Position numbers and translations under genes: made by a program
Assembly: GCF_037975245.1 (NCBI RefSeq)
Contig: NC_092575.1
Coordinates: forward strand, 5,387,501-5,451,500
DNA length: 64,000 bases
Source: Apostichopus japonicus
Lineage: Eukaryota; Echinodermata; Holothuroidea; Aspidochirotida; Stichopodidae
Direction: 5' to 3'
In this document: positions 22,980 through 32,097 of the stretch, one piece after another
Layout: each line of letters begins with the position of its first letter
Numbering within the stretch: the first letter of the stretch is position 1
The notes under the pieces: generated by a model
The model's input: the letters and a program-made list of their open reading frames with translations, nothing else
What the model was told of the DNA's origin: nothing
Databases searched by the model: none

Positions 22980-23639
22980 CAAGGGCGGCGGAAGCACTTT
23001 TAATCTGGGGGGGGGGGGCACCGACATCAAAGGACACTTTGCAGAAATTCGATTGGACTGATGTAGCCTGATATTTAGTACCCTTTATAACTCTTATTGT
23101 ATTATCTTATTTGCGTATACACATCACTCCATCAACGCCCCCCCCCCCCCCCTCAAGGAAAATATGCATACTAGCACTGCAATATCCAATGTGCAAATTG
23201 GGAAACTATTAAGGAACAAGTTTTCTACTGAGACAAATGAGGTGAAATCATGCTAGTTGCTAATGTAGGAATCTTCCGAATTAGAGTTTATTTCTTGTTA
23301 ATATCTTAACAAATTGTTTCCATTCGAAATAGCTTTGAGTTTGACCCACATAAATTCATTAAAAGTCAGGGGCGTAGCCAGGATTTGCAAAGTTGTATGC
23401 ACGACTATCTGAGCGGAGCGCCACCATCGGTTGGCGCGGAGCGTACAAGAAAAATTTTGGTTTTACAAACCCCTCAGATGGCCGGAAACGGCCCTTCCCG
23501 AGTGTTCATTCTGGTTCCCTGGCCTCTTGCTAACTTGAGACACCTCAATTTTTATGTAGAAAAAGGGCACATTTTTAACCCTGAGGAAAAGTGGGGGGGG
23601 CACGTGCCCCCTGTGCCCCCCCCGGTTCCGCCGCCCTTG
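22980..23639. mobile_element. hAT-type MITE, 660 bp, with 8-bp target duplication
   Basis: The left end CAAGGGCGGCGGAAGC (22980-22995) and the reverse complement of the right end (23624-23639, CAAGGGCGGCGGAACC) share 14 perfect terminal bases. The flanks are the direct repeat GCTGCATG at 22972-22979 and 23640-23647. An 8-bp duplication and CA-starting ends fit the hAT superfamily. There is no transposase inside, so it is non-autonomous. It contains the dispersed repeat segment 23395-23510, G- and C-runs, and an internal end-like caggggcgtagccaggattt (about 23369). Confidence 0.85.
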
Positions 23640-25256
23640 GCTGCATGGTTTCTTACTTCCAACGTAGATTTGCGTTCACGCATATTTCCAACACCCTGAT
23701 AATCCTGAGTGGTTTTATTTGTAAATCAATGTGTTTTAAGAGCAATTGCCACGTTTGCGAACACGAGCCTACTATTTGAAAATCAAAAGGAAAACATATT
23801 AGCTAACGTGGGTTTTTGCTTGAGGGTAACGCAATTTAAGTTTTAATGTTTCGCGAGAGAGTCGAAATGAAATGAATACTTTCAATCAAATTAAACCTCA
23901 CACCGACGGCAATCTTTCTGGTTCTTTATTTTCTGAGAATTAGAGAGCACAGCATCGTATGCCAACGGAAAACAATAAACCCATTTTAAATTGCATATTG
24001 ACAATTGCTAGAAGTTTATCTCCTTTATTCTTTGATTCTTTGTAGCCATCTGAAAAGAATCTGTAGTTTGAAGAAGAGCCCCTGGGAGGATGCCTGGGAA
24101 TCTGGGTGAACATTAAAGAACGATGGCGCTGTTAAGGTTTTCTTTCAACATTTACTTGGCGTGTAGGGCGCTTTTACCGAGCTGACCATTTTCACCAATA
24201 TTAAGAAAAGTTTCTGAACCGTAACTATTTAAGACCGCAACTTTATACCATCGGTAGGATTGAATAATTTACCATTGTTTATATCTATAACATAACCTTT
24301 GATTAATATATTTGATATTCGGAAGTTTTCGCAGGACATTCACATAGCAATTTGTGTATTAGCTCATGTCATTCACGGAATCTGGCATATAGAAAGCATA
24401 TCATTATAGTAAGCTTTAAGACTGACCTAGCCCAACAATCACTGCGCAAACCCTGGTAATAATACATGCATGTACAAACGTATGTAACTGAAACCACTCA
24501 ATGTGTGTATCGAAGTTCCTCTATAAGACACCTCGTCTCGTCGAGAACAGGAAGCGGTTAATTTAGCTCAATCTAAGGCAGAAGAACATTTATTAAGTCA
24601 GTCTTCACTATTGCATCCAACACAACGTGAGTGTTTTGTGTTGTCAGTTGTTTCAAGGATGCTTTGTTATGTTTGATGTTCAAATTTGCTGGAAAAGTGT
24701 GCACGCGTTAGTGATACTGGTAGCTCAAGTCTAACTTAGTTGGAAAATGTCTGCCGGTGTTATAGCCTAACATAAGTTTGCATAGTGCTAAGTGGCCTAG
24801 CCAAGTTGCGCAGTTTGTTATTATTATAATTATGATCAATAATATTGTAATCTAAACAGTTAGAAAAGCTAGCGTGAGGGAATGGTCACAAGTTATATTA
24901 GCTATAACACTAGGCCCAAGCGACAGTTACTTTTCTTGCTTGGTGAAAATGTAATTGCTTTTACTTATTAGCCTATACAGGGGCAAGGCATTGACTAACA
25001 ATAACACTGACAGGCCTAGCCTATATGCTAGCAGAGTATTAATTAGTAAAGTTTCATATTGAACTTCATAGACCTAGATGACATGTCATCAACAAGACTG
25101 AGGTAGCTGCCAAAAATTCTAAAGTTTTAAGGCCTAAGTTTATAAGTTAGACTTTCTTTCATACTTTTATAGGCCTTAATAGGTTTAAAAACTTGATTTT
25201 TTTTTTTTTGTATCCCAGTTGCACACAGGGTGTAGCCTAATCATATCTTGACACAG
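23640..25256. other. No gene seen; possible 5' exon near 24545-24626
   Basis: Mostly AT-rich with no recognisable coding exon. A less AT-rich patch near 24530-24630 ends in a donor-like GTGAGTG (24629) and could be an untranslated exon; this is weak. Confidence 0.3.
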
Positions 25257-25394
25257 ATGGGTAATTCTGTGTGTTCCCTGAATTCACGGACTGTATCTGG
25301 GGCGGAGGTGGCAAAATTTGAGTTACTTCGTGCACGAGCAGTTCATGTCATTTTAGGTACTTTTGCAGTGTGTCCCATTCCCAAACACTTGTAA
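25257..25394 (+). other. Small open frame after an acceptor-like site
   Basis: A CACAG acceptor-like site directly precedes an ATG that starts MGNSVCSLNSRTVSGAEVAK and runs 45 codons; a donor-like GTACTT lies at 25357. The N-terminus looks like a myristoylation sequence (MGN..C), which is only suggestive. I do not recognise the protein and cannot connect it to other exons. Confidence 0.15.
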
Positions 25395-25889
25395 CCATGG
25401 TAATGGTACTGTTATGAATGTTTTTTTACCCAAATTGAACAGTTTATTCATTGCATCTACAAAATTGTTTGAAGGGATAGTCCAACTAAAACTATGAACT
25501 TGATGTATATATTGTAGAGAAAGTCACTAGCCTACCTGTAGATATTCAAATCTTAGCTGATAATCCTGTGTGCTCTGTTCCTATACTGTTTACAGTACAT
25601 AAATGTAACTTTCTTGCTTTTTCTACAAAAGCTAATGAATTTCTTTATAATTGGATGATTCACTTCAGCAAAATCAAAATTATAAATTAGGATCAACTTC
25701 AAAATTAAAAAAGGCTATATAGCGATGGGATTTTGTCAATTCAGTTTTCGTCCTTTGCAACTGTTTTGTCAGAAGTTCTCATTGTGGTCTGGACAATTCT
25801 TCAACAATTCAGTTTTAAGCTATCTCATTGTCTTGGCCAACAAGATTCTGTTAATAATTCAGTCCAAACAACTCCAAACACCTGATATT

Positions 25890-26640
25890 GTAACTGCTCA
25901 GACTTCTGGCATCCAGCTTCTCTGATGATCAGAACAGGAAGATCCGTTCTTTGATGCTACCCAGGAGGCAATATTTAGCGGATGACTAAAGGAATTTCCT
26001 CAGTCTTCGAAACATCCTTCGTCTCATCCACCATGAGAGATAATTCTCAATGCCCCTTTCACTTCTGTCTAGGATCTCGGTTCTCACCAATCTCTGCCAG
26101 CATTTTGATTACCTCGTTTTGTTAAAGTGTCCAGAGATGTATTCTTCGCATTGCATGATATCGAAGCGCTCTTAGCAGCCAGCGACGGAATATGTTTACC
26201 TTAGAGCCGCAAAGTTTCAAGAAGGTTTCTTCTCTCGGTTGTATCGTCGGTATTCATCTCTCTGCCTGTGATCTCTCTGAGAGATGTTTCGTTTCGTAGT
26301 GAACAGAAACACATCAGCGAGTACCTTCCTATACTCCGGATTTTTCTCTCACTCACTCTTCGCTAACCATTTGCCGAACCCAAGAATCCTTTTGTTCATC
26401 TTCTTATAATCTGGTCATGCTACCATAGCCTCTTTGTGACCTGTTTGAATTCGAGTGGCCTGCAAAATCCTTCCTTCTTTTCCTTCTCCTTCTTCCATGT
26501 TTTAAATCCAACGGATTTGTTAGCAGCGTCAACAAATGCACCGGGGAAGCGAAAAGTGGCAGCAAACGAAGCAGTTGACGCTTTCGTCAGAAATCGAATA
26601 TTCCAACCAATATTCCAAACAGCAAGTGAATGAATGATCT
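25890..26640 (-). pseudogene. Decayed hAT-like (ZMYM1/DUF4371-type) transposase
   Basis: Pieces of the minus strand match this family in order. At 26590-26450 is a TTF/ZMYM-like zinc-finger region, FPGAFVDAANKSVGFKTWKK followed by a Lys/Glu run. At 26050-25960 is the catalytic-domain signature LMVDETKDVSKTEEIPLVIR (compare the family pattern of VDE..D.S..EQL.LV.RY). Frames shift between the blocks and stops intervene, so it is dead. It is a fragment of a domesticated-like or ordinary hAT element inside the long interval before DNTTIP1. Confidence 0.65.
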
Positions 26641-26894
26641 TGCCTTGCTATATTAAGGATATTCCTTGAGATTTGATGGGTGGGGTACACCTCTAGGGTG
26701 ACATGTTATATCTGTGTCAATTTGTCAAAAGGGTTTGCGAGCAGTTATACAATGCGAATGTGTTCAAAAATTCCTAATTTAATGACTCTCTTCCTTCACC
26801 AAATCCCTTAAAAAACGATAAAGTGTATATTTATACATGGGAGTAATGCCTCGTAGGTTGATTAATGCTGTATGAAGAGGACGAGTGGACATAT

Positions 26895-29750
26895 GGGTCA
26901 GATCCAAAACCTGTCAACCTCAGGGCTAAAATTTAGATGATCATAGTTATCAATTTTGATAGTTTTGTCCAAAAGAAGAACAATTTAAGCTTGCTTGGCT
27001 AAAAAATTAAATTTGTATGTTTCTTTGTTAACGAGTACTGCTTAATTATATCAACAATGCACTTAAACGTTATGGACGGAAACAGCGTTATGGACGGAAA
27101 CAGCAATTTGTGCCACTGAACTGCAAGGAATGATGGAATTCACAGGAATCTGCACCTGAATAATTGTTTATGGTACTGATCTCTCCAAAATAGTTTTTGG
27201 AAAAATTAAGTAGGGCATCCCTAATTAAGATGCTAATCGAGAAGAAAATCATTAATTCCGTCCATAACGCTACCTGATGTCATTAATCTCCTGGCAATTT
27301 TAAAGTTCACTTCAGTGATAAAATTTGCATGTAATCTTCTGAAGGTTATCAATGCCATTAAGGATGAAGTGAAAAATTACCAGATTCTTGCATATTGATA
27401 AGCTGGGGTTCAATGAAACATCAGTGTTATGGATGGAATTAGGAAAACGTTATGGACAGAATGTGAATGTTATGGATGGAAATTACTTTCTTTGGAAAAA
27501 CTATGCAGAATGTTTTTTATTAAGTTAAATCAAAGACATCAAATGTGAATGAATGTTATTTAGGATGGAAAACCTTTTTTTACATGTACATTACAGTATT
27601 TTTCTAGGCTTTCAGGTGATGTTTTCCCTAATTTTAAAAAAAATAGAAAAGAAGAAATTTCTGTAAAAATCCCAAACTTTGAGGATTTTTCATTTCAAAA
27701 TAAGGCAAAACACCCTCCTGAAATTTTTTGAACAAACAGGGTGGTACTATATCTCTTCCAGAAAAAATTATCAGATTTTTTCAACATTATGCATTTTGAG
27801 TTATTGGCCGTCAAAGACGACCTCTTTTGTACATCAGAGCAGCTTTAACAACTTCTTAAATTATTATTGAGAACAGCTAGAACCCTGAAATTTGCTTAGG
27901 GGTAAGAACTTTATACTTATAGTTGAAGTATAAAACCATGACAGCTCTAACATGGTTACTTTGGTAAAAAATTGGCATCAAAACTCCTACCTCATGCTGA
28001 ATCGCAGCATGAAATAGCAACTTTAGAGTTGCACAACTTGCAAACATATCATAGGAAAGCATTGTAATTATTATTTTGTAATGTTTGTACCAGACATAAT
28101 AACCTCTGAAAGAATCAAGTACCCTGAAACAATGGTTTAGGAGCAATTCATCACTAAAAATAGCACATTTTTTAGTGAAAAGTACAAAAATCGTATATTT
28201 TGACACTTTTAAGTGGACCTAACTCCACAAGACAATATTTTTGTAGCCTAATTTTTTATTTTCCTATTCTACGGGATAGACTCTATTAGGCATCTGTAAT
28301 ACAAAGGTAGTAGAATGGTTAATTGCTGAGAAATGAGACCTCAAAAGTCAAGAAAATGCCTGGGTGGCGACAAATTGCGGAATTTCAAAGTGTGATAAAT
28401 CGGCCAATTGGAAAGCAATGCAACTGAAATTTTCAGAAAATGCTTATTTCATGATGGTCCAATCATACAAAAAATTTGGGAATTTTTGGAGAGGGTGCAG
28501 CAACAGCCATTCTTGATTTGACACGGAATGACCCTTATAAATCCAAGTTGTCATCCTTTATGCAACATGGTTTTTGTGTATGAAGGAGACTGGTGGTTGG
28601 AAAAGGTGGACCAAATATCAGTTGACAGTAATGATGTCTATGTCTCCTTCCTACACCCTAAGGGCCCTACCAATACTTTCTTCTGGCCATCACCTGAGAC
28701 AAATATCCCACTAGGAATGATCATGGGGAAACTAGAACAGCCTGTCCTCCTAATTTCAAGTAGCAAAGTGGGAATTGCAACAAAGGTGGTTGAATATATT
28801 AGGGACAAGTTTCAAAGAGATTGTGAGCCGTGATGGTGACGAAAAATTTTGACAAATATGAATCGATGTATTTTGTTGAGATTGAAAAGTCTATTTCAAA
28901 TTTTCATGACTGTTCAACCATACAGGCCTCCCATGTCCACAGTTTTATTTGCATGTGTTGTTTTCTTTCATACAAGCTTTGCAGACTGGTGAAACTTTGA
29001 TTGCATTGGCATTGTTTGAAGGAGGTGTAGCCACAAAAGTGAAAAAACCAAATGGGAAATGTACTGACAGCCTCTGCTTATAGTGCTGAAAGCCACCTGA
29101 TGAGTACCTTCAGCAATAGTGAAACTTTTCATGTGCTGTAGCAATTCATTTCAGGCTAATTCAATACTTTCCGTCCATAACATTCCGTCCATAACAATTC
29201 CTATTTCAGGACTAGCTCTTTCCCTTCTTATAATAGATTCAATTTTATTTGATATTATTACACATATTGGCCATAAGTATTAACTTATAACACACACTTC
29301 ACAATTCAAGAGTTGATCCTAAATCAGGACAAAACCTTCCGTCCATAACGTTGTACATTCCGTCCATAACACAGAATTTTGGTTTGGGGTAGTGGGTTAA
29401 TAGAGGTACATTGAAGATTATGAGTGGGAGTATGATAAAGCTAAGGTACCAGGCCTGTGATGAAAAGTACCTGATACTTTGAAATCCTGAACACTTCACA
29501 GAGTTTTGACCCACTATGAAGGTTGGTGGATATCGATCATTTTTCTGATTCCGTCCATAACGAACACCTAATTTGCATATACAGACTAATATTGCACTAC
29601 CCAATTAATTTTTTTCCGTTATATGGTAGAGGTATCCCAACTTAGATCAATCATGCATACCTTACCAAATACTAACTCACACTATTTTTGATGGGACTTT
29701 ATCTCTGTGAATTCCGTCCATAACATTGGCAGAGGTTTTGGATCTGACCC
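26895..29750. mobile_element. 2.86-kb TIR transposon with 12 subterminal 13-bp repeats
   Basis: A perfect 18-bp inverted repeat, GGGTCAGATCCAAAACCT, bounds the element (26895-26912; reverse complement at 29733-29750). It is flanked by ATAT on both sides (26891-26894 and 29751-29754). Inside, the 13-mer GTTATGGACGGAA or a one- to two-base variant occurs twelve times. The left cluster has six copies, five on the plus strand (27069, 27087, 27426, 27449, 27469) and one inverted (27256). All six copies in the right cluster are inverted (29169, 29183, 29337, 29358, 29549, 29712). One internal ORF (28528-28833) looks coding. TIRs, target duplication and subterminal repeats mark a DNA transposon; the superfamily is not assigned. 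Confidence 0.88.
28528..28833 (+). CDS. Transposon-internal ORF, C-terminal 'EGDWW...HPKGP...WP' domain
   Basis: An open frame of 101 aa inside the transposon at 26895-29750. From the second ATG it reads MVFVYEGDWWLEKVDQISVD, then VYVSFLHPKGP, NTFFWPSPETNIPL and further hydrophobic residues, ending SSSKVGIATKVVEYIRDKFQ...CEP. The pattern (Y-x-G/D-x-W-W ... V-x-F-x-H-P-x-G-P ... F-x-W-P) is one I associate with the C-terminus of poorly characterised transposon-linked proteins in invertebrates, possibly an SH3-like fold. It is likely the last exon of a longer, otherwise eroded or intron-split transposase-associated protein; upstream coding exons could not be found. Function unknown. Confidence 0.5.
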   Translation: MTLINPSCHPLCNMVFVYEGDWWLEKVDQISVDSNDVYVSFLHPKGPTNTFFWPSPETNIPLGMIMGKLEQPVLLISSSKVGIATKVVEYIRDKFQRDCEP

Positions 29751-29754
29751 ATAT

Positions 29755-30484
29755 ATAACATTGCTATAAATGTTTATTTTAAATGCCGCATCGTGCTACT
29801 GCATACTTGTGTTCCCATGCATATTTAGGGCACGGGTGGGATCGCGATTGGTCTCTGCACTATTTTGCTCTATTAACAAATGAATGAATTCAACGTTACT
29901 GTGTTATCTTGGAATGCTTACGTACGTTTACTATGAGGGGAACAAAAAATTAGAATATGCATTCAGTCTTATGCCTAGATTTGTTGTATCTTTGGAATTT
30001 GAAACACTCACTAACCTCCTCCTCCCCCACCCTCCAAGCTCTGACTCTCGTAGCCATTGATTTATTTGGGGAACAACTTAAGTTTCCGAAAATTACTGTG
30101 TAAATATAAGAAGCACTTGCAAAGCGTTAATACCCCTGGAACAGCGCTATAACCCCTTTTCACACAAACACCCCTTCCATTATGAGTGCATTTGCAGTTG
30201 TTCCTGTTCACTTTATTCACTCACAGTTTGGTTTCCATATGTTTATGTGATTTTTACACATTTCAACAGCATATATAATCTATTTATCAAAATGACCCAA
30301 TGTTACGCATGCAATGTGTAGGCATAATTATTTTCTTGAAATCTATACTTATTATATTATAAACAATAGAATAGCCTAATCTCTAATTTACCGTGATACA
30401 TTATTGGGCAGTAATTTTTTTCCATCAATGAAAATATTTGTACACATGTGTAACATGGATATGCCTTGTTGGACCCGTTTCTGC
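29755..30484. other. No gene seen
   Basis: AT-rich sequence between the transposon and the 21-bp minisatellite. No coding or RNA signal recognised. Confidence 0.5.
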
Positions 30485-31140
30485 CACTCTCGGTTCGTCT
30501 CCCCTTCTCTCGGACTCGTCTCCGCCCCTCTCGGACTCGTCTCCGCCCCTCTCGGACTCGTCTCCGCCCCTCTCGGACTCGTCTCCGCCCCTCTCGGACT
30601 CGTCTCCGCCCCTCTCGGACTCGTCTCCGCCCCTCTCGGACTCGTCTCCGCCCCTCTCGGACTCGTCTCCGCCCCTCTCGGACTCGTCTCCGCCCCTCTC
30701 GGACTCGTCTCCGCCCCTCTCGGACTCGTCTCCGCCTCTCTCGGACTCCTCTCCGCCCCTCTCGGACTCGTCTCGGACTCGTCTCCGCCCCTCTCGGACT
30801 CCTCTCCGCCCCTCTCGGACTCGTCTCCGCCCCTCTCGGACTCGTCTCCGCCCCTCTCGGACTCGTCTCCGCCTCTCTCGGACTCGTCTCCGCCTCTCTC
30901 GGACTCGTCTCCGCCTCTCTCGGACTCGTCTCCGCCTCTTTCGGACTCGTCTCCGCCTCTTTAGGACTCGTCTCCGCCTCTCTCGGACTCGTCTCCGCCT
31001 CTCTCGGACTGTTCTATGCCTTTCTCGGACTCGTTTCCGCCTCTCTCGGACTGTTCTATGCCTTTCTCGGACTTGTTTCCGCCTCTCTCGGACTCGTCTC
31101 CGCCTCTCTCGGACTTGATTCCGCCTCTCTCGGTTTCCTT
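30485..31140. repeat. 21-bp GC-rich minisatellite, about 30 copies
   Basis: Tandem units of GACTCGTCTCCGCCCCTCTCG (one base longer than a 20-mer; period 21). They are near-identical from 30500 to 30880 and increasingly variant (CCTCTC, TTCTATGCC) to 31140. Because 21 is a multiple of three, both strands stay open in several frames and yield long SerPro- or ArgArg-rich pseudo-proteins. No evidence that these are genes. Confidence 0.95.
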
Positions 31141-32015
31141 TCCATCTTTCTCTTGAGATGGTTTCAAGACATTCCAGATATCCTCTATTACTGCTTGATG
31201 CCGTCATTTAGGGCACAGGCCTATGTAGGCTTAATAAATACGACAGCATCTGTTAACATTTCCTGTTCCATTAATAGGGCAGTATCCTACATACTGATGT
31301 GCGTATCTGAATAAGTGTAAATAAATTTGTATATGAAGCTCAATTTCATCTACTTAGGCTTCATTTCATTCAGTCACTACAAAACTGTCTGTCAGTGCCT
31401 TTGTCCATCGGTTTCATTACACTTCTTAAGGCCAATTCATATGACTTCAGTCTGTGTGAGTTTTACACATGCAATGTTGAAATTATCTACGTAATATATC
31501 ATACAGCAGTTTCCAAGTAACAATATCGGATTAACTTCTGACAGTCGATATAACAATGGTATAATGTTAAAAACTTACACATTCGTGATATAACAAGTAT
31601 GGTAGCAGTCTAGCAGGCTATCTCATTGGGTAGCGTGTGAGCTGAGGGGAGGGTTGGAGGGGTCTAGTAGCGATGACAGAATGCAAGTAATAAGATATTA
31701 CTTAACCCGAGACATATTTCAGAATTCCGGTCAACTACGGATTAACGTCAACCGCCAACAGGTCTGACTAAACCAGTGTTATTTGGGGGGAAGGGCAAGC
31801 AGGAGGGGGCAAGATATTTGATGGGGGGAATCTTGACCCCGCACCGGTTACGCCACTGGTTATGTAGACTCGTCGCACTGAGAGACTGACTTAATTACGT
31901 TGTTTAAATGTCTAATAAAGAAGCAAAATGATTGAATTTTCTAAGCTTGTGCATTAATGTATTAAATAAAATGGATGGATATTTTTTTTCATTTCTAACA
32001 GCAGCAGTTTTTTAG
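31141..32015. other. No gene seen; transposon-end fragment at 31775-31860
   Basis: This is the segment just before the first DNTTIP1 coding exon. A G-rich fragment ending caccggttacgccactgg (about 31838-31858) resembles a hAT-type terminus. The rest is unremarkable intron. Confidence 0.4.
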
Positions 32016-32016
32016 G

Positions 32017-32097
32017 ATGGCAGATTTAGGTAGTGTTACTCCACCCTGGACCAACGACAGATTCGCAAGAAAGCAGAGTATACTGCAGAACAGTATG
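32017..32097 (+). CDS. DNTTIP1: DNTTIP1 coding exon 1
   Basis: The ATG is one base after acceptor TTTTTTAG|G. It encodes MADLGSVTPPWTNDRFARKQ and SILQNSM (27 codons); donor GTGAGG, phase 0. The N-terminus is poorly conserved in the family. Confidence 0.78.

Noticed and set aside
26895-29750. CRISPR-like array from the repeated 13-mer
   Set aside because: Copies are in both orientations with irregular spacing inside a TIR transposon in eukaryotic DNA.
30425-31314. Long overlapping frames (186-282 aa) on both strands
   Set aside because: They are produced by a 21-bp tandem repeat with a period divisible by three. The peptides are purely periodic and lack splice or homology support.
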